From NCBI GenBank assembly GCA_002363385.1, contig DEVL01000003.1, positions 971,220 through 1,035,219 on the forward strand: DNA of 64,000 bases, written 5' to 3'. This document shows positions 16,468-24,939 of this stretch, piece by piece. The position numbers and the translations under genes are program-made. Below the pieces are notes generated by a model. The model was not told the DNA's origin. It saw only the letters and a list, made by a program, of their open reading frames with translations, and searched no databases. Origin of the DNA: Stenotrophomonas maltophilia. Lineage in GTDB: Bacteria > Pseudomonadota > Gammaproteobacteria > Xanthomonadales > Xanthomonadaceae. Position 1 is the first letter of the stretch, and each line of letters starts with the position of its first letter.

Positions 16468-17067
16468 ATGACCGATCTGTATGCCGAAGCGTTATCCACC
16501 TTTGCCGGGCTGTTCGAAGAAGCCAAGGCGAGCCGCGAAGTCGAACCCAATGCGATGACGGTGGCCACGGCCGATCAGAACCGCCAGCCCTCGGCGCGCA
16601 CCGTGCTGCTCAAGGCATTCGATGCGCGTGGCTTCGTGTTCTATACCCACCTGGACAGCCACAAGGGCCGCGAGCTGCAGCTCAATCCGCAGGCCGCGCT
16701 GCTGTTCCTGTGGCGCAGCCTGCGCGAAGCCGGCATCCAGGTGCGTATCGAAGGCCGCGTGGAGCAGGTCAGCGACGCCGAGGCCGATGCGTACTTCGCC
16801 TCGCGCCCGCGCATGAGCCAGATCGGCGCGTGGGCGTCGCTGCAGTCCAAGACGCTGACCTCGCGCGAGGAATTCGATGCGCGCGTGGCGACCACCGAGG
16901 CGAGCTTCGACGGCCGCGATGTACCGCGCCCGGACGGCTGGAGCGGCCTGCGCGTCGTGCCGCAGCGGATCGAGTTCTGGTACGGCGCGCAGTTCCGCCT
17001 GCACGAGCGCTGGTGCTATGAGATCGGTGTGGACGGGCAGTGGAGCAAGCGGATGCTGTTCCCCTGA
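16468..17067 (+). CDS. pdxH: Pyridoxamine 5'-phosphate oxidase
   Basis: 199 aa from ATG 16468 (MTDLYAEALSTFAGLFEEA). FMN-dependent oxidation of PNP/PMP to pyridoxal 5'-phosphate. Family blocks: EPNAMTVATAD, PSARTVLLKAFDARGFVFYTHLDSHKGREL (FMN binding), SRPRMSQIGAWASLQS (the PNP-binding segment) and the C-terminal FWYGAQFRLHERWCYE. PLP made here is the cofactor of GcvP encoded later in the window, though there is no operon link. The stop is 1 nt from the stop of convergent prpR. Confidence 0.96.
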   Translation: MTDLYAEALSTFAGLFEEAKASREVEPNAMTVATADQNRQPSARTVLLKAFDARGFVFYTHLDSHKGRELQLNPQAALLFLWRSLREAGIQVRIEGRVEQVSDAEADAYFASRPRMSQIGAWASLQSKTLTSREEFDARVATTEASFDGRDVPRPDGWSGLRVVPQRIEFWYGAQFRLHERWCYEIGVDGQWSKRMLFP

Positions 17068-17068
17068 T

Positions 17069-18697
17069 CTAGCTCGGCGTTGTGTCGCGCAGCCAGCGCC
17101 ACAGCGTGGTGCGCGATACGCCCAGCTGCGCACAGGCCTGTTCGCGGTTGCCGCCGCAGTCGGCCAGCAGCTGCTGGAGTGCGGCGGCATCCGGCCGCAC
17201 CGTCGAGGCAGCGGTGAGCGCAGCCGGGGCGGCGGCGCCTGGCGCCATCAGCGGGCGCTGCACCGCATGCAGCTCCGGCAACCACTGCAGCATCTGCGGT
17301 AATGACAGCTCACCCGGCTGCTGCTGCCAGTGGATGCGCAGGCGATCGACCATGTTGCGCAGCTCGCGCACATTGCCCGGCCACGGGTACTCACGCAGCC
17401 GCGCCAACGCCTCGGAAGACAGCGGTGCGTCCATCGCGGCCAGCTGCCGGAAGAAGTGGTTCACCAGCAGGGGCACATCCTCGCGGCGCTCATGCAGCGT
17501 CGGCAGCGCGATGCGCAGTGCGGCCAGGCGGTAGTAAAGATCGCGGCGGAAGCGCTGGGCGTCCACCAGCGATTCCAGGGTCTGCAGCGTGGCCGCGACC
17601 ACGCGCACATCCACCGGCGTCGGCTCGGTGGCGCCGACGCGCAGCACTTCGCGCTCTTCCAGCACCCGCAGCAGACGGGTCTGCAGCGGCAGCGGCAGTT
17701 CGCCGATTTCATCCAGGAACAAGGTGCCGCCCTCGGCGGCTTCCACCAGGCCGACACGACCGCCACGACGCGCGCCGGTGAACGCACCTTCGTTGTAACC
17801 GAACAGCTCGGCTTCCAGCAGTGACTCGCTGATCGCGCCGCAGTTCAGCGCGACGAAACGCCCCCGGCGGCCACTGGCGGCATGCAGCTGCCGCGCCACC
17901 AGTTCCTTGCCGGTGCCGGTGGCGCCGGTGATCAGCACGGTGCTGTCGTAGGGCGCATACAGCGCGATGTGCTCGCGCACCTGCTGCATCGGCGCGCTGT
18001 CGCCAAGCAGAGCGTGGTCCGTATCGCGGCGCTTGGCCGGTGCCCGACGCCGCAGTGACGGCGCACCGGAGCGGGCCAGGGTCTGGGTCAGCTCCAAGGC
18101 ATGTTCGAAGGCTTGCCGTACCGAGTCGGCCGAGTACAGCAGCACACCGGGCAGGCCCACCTGCTCGGCATAGTCGATCGCCATGCCGGTGCCGACGATC
18201 ACCTCGATACCGTTGGCGCGCAGGTCGGCGATGCAATCGCGCGCATCCTCACGGGTGACGAAGCGGCGGTGCTCGATATCCAGCCCGAAGCTGTTCTGGA
18301 AACTGCCGAAGGTCGGCACATCGGTGGCGTGGGTGACCAGGCCGATCCGCGGGGCGATCCGGCGCGCGCGCGCCAGCGCTTCCATCAGGTCGAAGCCGTT
18401 GGCCTGGATCGGCACCAGTGGCACCTCCAGCCGGCTACGCAGGTAGGCCGCATTCGAGCCGCCGGCGATCACCACATCACAGTGTTCGCGGCGCAGGCGC
18501 TGACCGATCACATCCACCGCCTCCTCGAAGCCGAGGTTGATCGGCACGATGCGGGCGCGGCGGTCGAATTCCGGGATCACATCGCCCAGCAGCCCGGTCA
18601 GGCGGGACACGCTGACCGTCCAGATCACGGGCAGCTGGCCGCCATCCGGATCGGCGAGGCGGGAACGGTGGCGGGGCAGGCTGATCGACATGGGCAT
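17069..18697 (-). CDS. prpR: Sigma-54-dependent propionate catabolism activator PrpR
   Basis: 542 aa. The N-terminal half (about 20-200) is the PrpR sensor domain (DVIPEFDRRARI, GGSNAAYLRS, FGSFQNSFGLDI), which in studied members responds to 2-methylcitrate. A central AAA+ domain has Walker A GATGTGKE (about 260), the sigma-54-contacting GAFTGA loop in YNEGAFTGARRGG, and the Walker B region GTLFLDEIGELP. A C-terminal Fis-type helix-turn-helix ends the protein (EQACAQLGVSRTTLWRWL). The ATG at 18697 is used; an ATG two codons in is an alternative. It is divergent from the prp operon. TGTTTCA repeats overlap and precede its start, and a sigma-54 promoter faces prpB, so it probably activates prpB-D and represses itself. 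Confidence 0.95.
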   Translation of the reverse strand: MPMSISLPRHRSRLADPDGGQLPVIWTVSVSRLTGLLGDVIPEFDRRARIVPINLGFEEAVDVIGQRLRREHCDVVIAGGSNAAYLRSRLEVPLVPIQANGFDLMEALARARRIAPRIGLVTHATDVPTFGSFQNSFGLDIEHRRFVTREDARDCIADLRANGIEVIVGTGMAIDYAEQVGLPGVLLYSADSVRQAFEHALELTQTLARSGAPSLRRRAPAKRRDTDHALLGDSAPMQQVREHIALYAPYDSTVLITGATGTGKELVARQLHAASGRRGRFVALNCGAISESLLEAELFGYNEGAFTGARRGGRVGLVEAAEGGTLFLDEIGELPLPLQTRLLRVLEEREVLRVGATEPTPVDVRVVAATLQTLESLVDAQRFRRDLYYRLAALRIALPTLHERREDVPLLVNHFFRQLAAMDAPLSSEALARLREYPWPGNVRELRNMVDRLRIHWQQQPGELSLPQMLQWLPELHAVQRPLMAPGAAAPAALTAASTVRPDAAALQQLLADCGGNREQACAQLGVSRTTLWRWLRDTTPS

Positions 18698-18755
18698 GTT
18701 TCGGTGTTTCAGTTCCAGCCATGTTACAGATGTTTCAATGTTTCAAGATGAAACG
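18697..18755. promoter_or_regulatory. Putative PrpR operator: two pairs of TGTTTC(A) half-sites
   Basis: TGTTTC words start at 18697, 18705, 18731 and 18739. Within each pair the spacing is 8 bp, and the pairs are exactly 34 bp apart. The last word continues into an inverted repeat TTTCA-AGA-TGAAA (18741-18753). It is placed 45-100 bp upstream of the sigma-54 promoter, where an enhancer for an AAA+ activator is expected, and also covers the prpR start. Assignment to PrpR is inference. Confidence 0.6.
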
Positions 18756-18799
18756 TTATGGTCATCGCGCTGCCTCAATGAAATCAGACACTTGCGAGC

Positions 18800-18814
18800 T
18801 GGCACGGCCCTTGC
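18800..18814 (+). promoter_or_regulatory. Sigma-54 promoter of the prp operon
   Basis: TGGCACG-GCCC-TTGC is an almost exact match to the -24/-12 consensus TGGCACG-N4-TTGC(A/T). It lies 34 bp before the prpB ATG and faces it, consistent with activation by the divergent PrpR. Confidence 0.88.
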
Positions 18815-18848
18815 GCCTATCCACCCGTCAACCACGATGGAATGCCGC

Positions 18849-19739
18849 ATGAGCACCCCTGTTTCCTCCGCTGGCGCCCGTTTCCGCGCCGCACTGGCCG
18901 CCGAATCGCCGTTGCAGGTGATCGGCGCGATCAACGCCAACCACGCGCTGCTGGCCAAGCGCGCCGGCTACCGGGCGATCTACCTCTCCGGCGGCGGCGT
19001 CGCGGCCGGCTCGCTGGGCCTGCCGGATCTGGGCATCAACACCCTGGAAGACGTGCTGATCGATGTGCGCCGCATCACCGATGTGTGCGACCTGCCGCTG
19101 ATGGTGGACATCGACACCGGTTTTGGCCCCAGCGCATTCAACATCGCGCGTACGGTCAAATCGCTGATCAAGGCCGGTGCGGCCGCCTGCCATATCGAAG
19201 ACCAGGTCGGCGCCAAGCGCTGCGGTCACCGCCCGGGCAAGGAGATCGTGTCGCAGGGTGAGATGGTGGACCGGGTCAAGGCCGCCGCCGATGCCAAGAC
19301 CGATCCGGATTTCTTCCTGATCGCGCGCACCGATGCCATCCAGGTCGATGGCGTGGATGCCGCGATCGAACGGGCCATCGCCTGCGTCGAGGCCGGTGCC
19401 GATGGCATCTTCGCCGAGGCCGCCTACGATCTGGAGACCTACCGCCGCTTTGTCGATGCGGTGAAGGTACCGGTGCTGGCCAACATCACCGAGTTCGGCG
19501 CCACGCCGCTGTTCAGCCGCGATGAGCTGGCCTCGGCCGGCGTCGCCATCCAGCTGTTCCCGCTGTCCGCGTTCCGCGCTGCCAACAAGGCCGCAGAGAA
19601 CGTGTATGAGACCATCCGCCGCGAGGGCCACCAGCGTAATGTGGTGGAGGCGATGCAGACCCGCGAGGAACTCTACGACCGTATCGGTTACCACGCCTTC
19701 GAGCAGCAGCTCGATGCGTTGTTCGCCGCCAAGAAGTAA
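18849..19739 (+). CDS. prpB: Methylisocitrate lyase
   Basis: 296 aa. Cleaves 2-methylisocitrate to pyruvate and succinate, last step of the 2-methylcitrate cycle. ATG 18849 (MSTPVSSAGARFRAAL) is preferred over ATG 18837 on family length and a GGA 7 nt upstream. The isocitrate-lyase/PEP-mutase signature KRCGHRPGK is present, as are metal-binding DIDTGFG and IARTDA. First gene after the sigma-54 promoter; prpC follows after 27 bp. Confidence 0.96.
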   Translation: MSTPVSSAGARFRAALAAESPLQVIGAINANHALLAKRAGYRAIYLSGGGVAAGSLGLPDLGINTLEDVLIDVRRITDVCDLPLMVDIDTGFGPSAFNIARTVKSLIKAGAAACHIEDQVGAKRCGHRPGKEIVSQGEMVDRVKAAADAKTDPDFFLIARTDAIQVDGVDAAIERAIACVEAGADGIFAEAAYDLETYRRFVDAVKVPVLANITEFGATPLFSRDELASAGVAIQLFPLSAFRAANKAAENVYETIRREGHQRNVVEAMQTREELYDRIGYHAFEQQLDALFAAKK

Positions 19740-19766
19740 GACCGCACACTGTTTTCTGGAGGGATC

Positions 19767-20924
19767 ATGAGCGACACCACTACCGCCCCCGGCTTCAAGC
19801 CGAAGAAATCCGTCGCCCTGTCGGGCACCGCTGCCGGCAACACCGCGCTGTGCACCGTCGGCCGCAGCGGCAACGACCTGCATTACCGCGGGTATGACAT
19901 CGCCGATCTGGCCAACACCAGCGAGTTCGAGGAAATCGCGCATCTGCTGGTCCACGGCAAGCTGCCGACCCGCGCTGAATTGGTGGCCTACAAGACCAAG
20001 CTGAAGTCGCTGCGTGGCATCCCGGCCGCGGTCAAGGCCGCGCTGGAAGAGCTGCCGCCGTCGGCGCACCCGATGGACGTGATGCGCACCGGCGTGTCCG
20101 TGCTCGGCTGCGTGTCGCCGGAGAAGGACGACCACAACCATCCGGGCGCGCGCGACATCGCCGACAAGTTGATGGCCTGCCTGGGTTCGATGCTGCTTTA
20201 CTGGTATCACTGGAGCCACAACGGCCGTGCGATCGACGTGGAAACCGATGACGACTCCATCGGTGGTCACTTCCTGCACCTGCTGCACGGTGAGAAGCCG
20301 CAGGATTCGTGGGTCAAGGCGATGCACACCTCGCTGATCCTGTATGCCGAGCACGAGTTCAACGCCTCGACGTTCGCCTGCCGCGTCATCGCCGGCACCG
20401 GCAGCGACATGTACAGCGCGATCACCGGCGGTATCGGTGCCCTGCGCGGTCCCAAGCACGGCGGCGCCAATGAAGTGGCCTTCGAAGTGCAGAAGCGCTA
20501 CGACAGTCCGGATGATGCCGAGGCCGACATCAAGGCCCGCGTGGAGCGCAAGGAAGTCGTCATCGGTTTCGGCCACCCGGTGTACACCGTCAGCGATCCG
20601 CGCAACAACATCATCAAGGAGGTCGCACGCGACCTGTCCGCCGAGCAGCAGAACGTCAAGATGTACGACATCGCCGAGCGTCTGGAATCGGTGATGTGGG
20701 ACATCAAGAAGATGTTCCCGAACCTGGATTGGTTCAGCGCGGTCAGCTACCACATGATGGGCGTGCCGACCGCGATGTTCACCCCGTTGTTCGTGATCGC
20801 GCGCACCTCCGGCTGGAGCGCGCACATCATCGAGCAGCGTATCGATGGCAAGATCATCCGCCCGAGTGCGAACTACACCGGCCCGGAAGACCAGGCCTTC
20901 GTGCCGATCGACCAGCGCAAGTAA
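19767..20924 (+). CDS. prpC: 2-methylcitrate synthase
   Basis: 385 aa. Condenses propionyl-CoA with oxaloacetate to 2-methylcitrate. The citrate-synthase catalytic block IGFGHPVYTVSDPR is present, as are the His-containing YWYHWSHNG and KHGGANE. The length and N-terminus (GLSGTAAGNTALCTVG-like segment) fit the short methylcitrate-synthase type rather than hexameric GltA. A strong GGAGG lies 7 nt before the ATG. Confidence 0.95.
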   Translation: MSDTTTAPGFKPKKSVALSGTAAGNTALCTVGRSGNDLHYRGYDIADLANTSEFEEIAHLLVHGKLPTRAELVAYKTKLKSLRGIPAAVKAALEELPPSAHPMDVMRTGVSVLGCVSPEKDDHNHPGARDIADKLMACLGSMLLYWYHWSHNGRAIDVETDDDSIGGHFLHLLHGEKPQDSWVKAMHTSLILYAEHEFNASTFACRVIAGTGSDMYSAITGGIGALRGPKHGGANEVAFEVQKRYDSPDDAEADIKARVERKEVVIGFGHPVYTVSDPRNNIIKEVARDLSAEQQNVKMYDIAERLESVMWDIKKMFPNLDWFSAVSYHMMGVPTAMFTPLFVIARTSGWSAHIIEQRIDGKIIRPSANYTGPEDQAFVPIDQRK

Positions 20925-21063
20925 GACAGACGTACCGCACCCGGTCGCGGGTGCTTTGCGGAGCAGGTCGGCGCGATGCCGGTCTGCTCCGTTGCGGCGT
21001 CGCTACTCCTTCTTCGCCGGTGTCACGACGCCCCGGCCCGCCAACAAGCAGCTATCGCCAGCC

Positions 21064-23679
21064 ATGAATACTCAGTACCGCAAGAACCTCCCCGGCACCG
21101 CGCTGGACTATTTCGATACCCGTGCCGCCGTCGACGCGCTGCAGCCCGGTGCCTATGCCACGCTGCCGTATACCTCGCGCGTGCTGGCCGAAAATCTGGT
21201 GCGCCGCTGCGATCCGGCCACGCTGGAGGCCTCGCTGCGCCAGTTGATCGAGCGCCGCCAGGACCTGGATTTCCCGTGGTTCCCGGCCCGCGTGGTGTGC
21301 CATGACATTCTCGGCCAGACCGCCCTGGTCGATCTGGCTGGCCTGCGCGACGCCATCGCCGATGCCGGCGGTGACCCGGCGCAGATCAATCCAGTGGTGC
21401 CGACCCAGCTGATCGTGGATCACTCGCTGGCGGTGGAATTCCCCGGCTTCGACAAGGCTGCGTTCGAGAAGAACCGCGCCGTCGAGGACCGCCGCAATGA
21501 AGACCGCTTCCACTTCATCAACTGGACGAAGAAGGCCTTCAAGAACGTCGACGTGATTCCGCCGGGCAACGGGATCATGCACCAGATCAACCTGGAGAAG
21601 ATGTCGCCGGTCGTGCAGGTGCGCGATGGCGTGGCCTTCCCGGATACCTGTGTGGGCACCGACAGTCACACCCCGCACGTGGACGCGCTGGGCGTGATCG
21701 CGATCGGCGTGGGTGGCCTGGAAGCGGAGAGCGTAATGCTCGGTCGCGCCTCCTGGATGCGCCTGCCCGACATCATCGGCGTGGAGCTGACCGGCCGCCC
21801 GCAGCCGGCCATCACCTGCACCGACGTGGTGCTGGCGCTGACCGAGTTCCTGCGCAAGGAGCGTGTGGTCGGCGCGTGGATCGAGTTCTACGGTGAAGGC
21901 GCCAATGCGCTGACCATCGGTGACCGCGCCACCATTTCCAACATGACGCCGGAGTTCGGTGCCACCGCGGCGATGTTCTACATCGACCAGCAGACCCTGG
22001 ACTACCTGCGCCTGACCGGCCGCGAGGATGCCCAGGTCGCACTGGTGGAAACCTACGCCAAGGCCACCGGCCTGTGGGCCGACGATCTGGTCACCGCGCA
22101 GTACGAGCGTGTGCTGCAGTTCGACCTCTCCACCGTGGTGCGCAACATGGCCGGCCCGTCCAACCCGCACAAGCGCGTGGCGACCACCGACCTGGCTGCG
22201 CGCGGCATCGCCGATGAAGGCAAGCTGGCCTCGGGCAAGCAGGAACAGGCCGATGGCCTGATGCCCGATGGCGCGGTGATCATCGCCGCGATCACCAGCT
22301 GCACCAACACCAGCAACCCGCGCAACGTGATTTCCGCGGCGTTGCTGGCGCGCAATGCCAACCGCGCCGGGCTGACCCGCAAGCCGTGGGTGAAGAGCTC
22401 GCTGGCGCCCGGTTCCAAGGCCGTGCAGCTGTATCTGGAAGAAGCCGGCCTGCTGACCGAGCTGGAGCAGATGGGCTTTGGCATCGTCGCCTTTGCCTGC
22501 ACCACCTGCAACGGCATGAGCGGCGCGCTGGACCCGAAAATCCAGCAGGAAGTGATTGATCGAGATCTGTACGCCACCGCCGTGCTCTCGGGCAACCGCA
22601 ACTTCGACGGCCGCATCCATCCCTACGCCAAGCAGGCCTTCCTGGCCTCGCCGCCGCTCGTGGTCGCGTACGCGATCGCCGGCACGATGCGCTTCGATAT
22701 CGAGAAGGATGCGCTCGGTCATGATGCCGACGGCAACCCGATCACCCTCAAGGACCTCTGGCCAAGCGATGCCGAGATCGATGCGGTGGTCAAGGCCTGC
22801 GTCAAGCCGGAACAGTTCCGCAAGGTCTACGACCCGATGTTCACCTTCAAGGTGGAACACGGCGCACCGATCAGCCCGCTGTACGACTGGCGCCCGCAGA
22901 GCACCTACATCCGCCGCCCGCCGTACTGGGAAGGCGCGCTGGCCGGCACCCGCAGCCTGACCGGCATGCGCCCGCTGGCCGTGCTCGGCGACAACATCAC
23001 CACCGATCACCTGTCGCCGTCCAACGCGATCATGGCCAGCAGCGCGGCCGGCGAGTACCTGGCGAAGATGGGCCTGCCCGAGGAAGACTTCAATTCCTAC
23101 GCGACCCACCGCGGCGATCACCTCACCGCGCAGCGTGCCACCTTCGCCAACCCAAAGCTGATCAATGAAATGGCGGTGGTCGATGGTCAGGTCACGCAGG
23201 GTTCGCTGACGCGCGTGGAGCCGGAAGGCCAGGTCACCCGCATGTGGGAAGCGATCGAAACCTACATGGGCCGCAAGCAGCCGCTGATCATCATCGCCGG
23301 TGCCGACTACGGCCAGGGAAGCTCGCGTGACTGGGCCGCCAAGGGCGTGCGCCTGGCCGGCGTGGAAGCCATCGCCGCCGAAGGTTTCGAGCGCATCCAC
23401 CGCACCAACCTGATCGGCATGGGCGTGCTGCCGCTGGAGTTCAAGGAAGGCGTCAACCGCAAGACCCTGGGCATCGATGGCACCGAAACCTTCGACGTGC
23501 TCGGCGATCGCGTGCCGCGTGCCGAACTCACCCTGGTCATCCACCGCCGCAACGGTGAACAGCTGCGGGTGCCGGTCACCTGCCGGCTGGATACCGCCGA
23601 AGAGGTCTCGATCTACGAGGCCGGCGGCGTGCTGCAGCGGTTCGCGCAGGACTTCCTGGAATCGGCGCAGGTCGCCTGA
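21064..23679 (+). CDS. acnD: Fe/S-dependent 2-methylisocitrate dehydratase AcnD
   Basis: 871 aa. Aconitase-family enzyme that dehydrates 2-methylcitrate to 2-methyl-trans-aconitate, which PrpF then isomerises. Start ATG 21064 gives MNTQYRKNLPGTALDYFDTR; the frame upstream overlaps prpC. The [4Fe-4S] cysteines are in TSCTNTSNPRN and CTTCNGMSG. The swivelling C-terminal domain carries GQGSSRDWAAKG. DHLSPSNAI and TCVGTDSHTPHVDALG are also typical. It is separated from prpC by 139 bp, the largest gap in the operon. Confidence 0.95.
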   Translation: MNTQYRKNLPGTALDYFDTRAAVDALQPGAYATLPYTSRVLAENLVRRCDPATLEASLRQLIERRQDLDFPWFPARVVCHDILGQTALVDLAGLRDAIADAGGDPAQINPVVPTQLIVDHSLAVEFPGFDKAAFEKNRAVEDRRNEDRFHFINWTKKAFKNVDVIPPGNGIMHQINLEKMSPVVQVRDGVAFPDTCVGTDSHTPHVDALGVIAIGVGGLEAESVMLGRASWMRLPDIIGVELTGRPQPAITCTDVVLALTEFLRKERVVGAWIEFYGEGANALTIGDRATISNMTPEFGATAAMFYIDQQTLDYLRLTGREDAQVALVETYAKATGLWADDLVTAQYERVLQFDLSTVVRNMAGPSNPHKRVATTDLAARGIADEGKLASGKQEQADGLMPDGAVIIAAITSCTNTSNPRNVISAALLARNANRAGLTRKPWVKSSLAPGSKAVQLYLEEAGLLTELEQMGFGIVAFACTTCNGMSGALDPKIQQEVIDRDLYATAVLSGNRNFDGRIHPYAKQAFLASPPLVVAYAIAGTMRFDIEKDALGHDADGNPITLKDLWPSDAEIDAVVKACVKPEQFRKVYDPMFTFKVEHGAPISPLYDWRPQSTYIRRPPYWEGALAGTRSLTGMRPLAVLGDNITTDHLSPSNAIMASSAAGEYLAKMGLPEEDFNSYATHRGDHLTAQRATFANPKLINEMAVVDGQVTQGSLTRVEPEGQVTRMWEAIETYMGRKQPLIIIAGADYGQGSSRDWAAKGVRLAGVEAIAAEGFERIHRTNLIGMGVLPLEFKEGVNRKTLGIDGTETFDVLGDRVPRAELTLVIHRRNGEQLRVPVTCRLDTAEEVSIYEAGGVLQRFAQDFLESAQVA

Positions 23680-23735
23680 TCCCACCCGCATCACGACGGC
23701 CCGGCAATGGGCCGTCGTTCTCTCAGGACTTCGAT

Positions 23736-24920
23736 ATGGCGTTTCTCCCCCAGCTCCGCATTCCCGCCACCTATCTGCGCGGTGGCACCAGCAAGGGCGT
23801 GTTCTTCAAGCTGACCGACCTGCCCGCTGCCGCGCAGGTGCCCGGCCCGGCGCGCGATGCGCTGCTGATGCGCGTGATCGGCTCGCCTGATCCGTATGCC
23901 AAGCACACCGATGGCATGGGTGGCGCGACCTCCAGCACCAGCAAGTGCGTGATCATTTCCGCACCGTCGGTGCCGGAGCACGACGTGGACTACCTGTACG
24001 GGCAGGTCGCGATCGAGACCGCCTTCGTGGACTGGAGCGGCAACTGCGGCAACCTCAGCACGGCGGTGGGCCCGTTCGCGGTCAGCAACGGCTTCATCGA
24101 CCCGGCGCGCATCCCGCACAACGGTACCTGCACCGTGCGCATCTGGCAGGCCAACATCGGCAAGACCATCCTGGCGCATGTGCCGATCGTGGACGGCCAG
24201 GTGCAGGAAGACGGTGATTTCGAACTGGATGGCGTGACCTTTCCGGCCGCCGAGATCCAGCTGGAGTTCCTGGATCCGTCCGATGAGGGCGAGGGCGGGG
24301 CGATGTTCCCGACCGGCAATCTGGTCGACACGCTCGACGTGCCGGGCGTAGGCAGCTTCCAGGTCACGATGATCACCGCCGGCATTCCGACCATCTTCCT
24401 CAATGCGGCCGACCTGGGCTACACCGGTACCGAACTGCAGCCGGCGATCAATGAGGACAAGGCGGCCCTGGCGCGTTTCGAAGCGATCCGCGCGCACGGC
24501 GCGGTGCGCATGGGCCTGATCGAGACCGTCGAACAGGCCGCGACCCGTCAGCACACGCCGAAGGTGGCCTTCGTCGCCCCGGCGCAGGATTACGTGTCCT
24601 CCAGCGGCAAGCAGATCGCCGCCGGTGAGATGGACCTGCATGCGCGCGCGCTGTCCATGGGCAAGCTGCACCACGCGATGATGGGCACCGCCGCGGTCGC
24701 CATCGGGACGGCGGCCGCCATCCCGGGCACGCTGGTGAACCTGGCGGCCGGTGGTGGTGAGCGTGAATCGGTGAATTTCGGTCATCCCTCCGGCACGCTT
24801 CGCGTGGGCGCGCAGGCGGCGCTCGTTTGCGGCCAATGGACGGTGACCAAGGCCATCATGAGCCGCAGCGCCCGCGTGTTGATGGACGGTGCAGTACGGG
24901 TGCCTGCCACTACCTTGTAG
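23736..24920 (+). CDS. prpF: 2-methylaconitate cis-trans isomerase PrpF
   Basis: 394 aa, normal for PrpF. It converts the trans-methylaconitate made by AcnD to the cis form usable by aconitase, which is why acnD and prpF always travel together. N-terminal motif ATYLRGGTSKGVFF, MGGATSSTSK and the DWSGNCGNLSTAVGPFA block (active-site Cys in a diaminopimelate-epimerase-like fold) are present. It lies 57 bp after acnD and 20 bp before prpD. Confidence 0.95.
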   Translation: MAFLPQLRIPATYLRGGTSKGVFFKLTDLPAAAQVPGPARDALLMRVIGSPDPYAKHTDGMGGATSSTSKCVIISAPSVPEHDVDYLYGQVAIETAFVDWSGNCGNLSTAVGPFAVSNGFIDPARIPHNGTCTVRIWQANIGKTILAHVPIVDGQVQEDGDFELDGVTFPAAEIQLEFLDPSDEGEGGAMFPTGNLVDTLDVPGVGSFQVTMITAGIPTIFLNAADLGYTGTELQPAINEDKAALARFEAIRAHGAVRMGLIETVEQAATRQHTPKVAFVAPAQDYVSSSGKQIAAGEMDLHARALSMGKLHHAMMGTAAVAIGTAAAIPGTLVNLAAGGGERESVNFGHPSGTLRVGAQAALVCGQWTVTKAIMSRSARVLMDGAVRVPATTL

Positions 24921-24939
24921 TTCCAACAGGAGAATCGCG

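Noticed and set aside
21052..23694. Long antisense frame opposite acnD
   Set aside because: Same codon-bias artefact; the sense strand encodes an intact aconitase-family enzyme.
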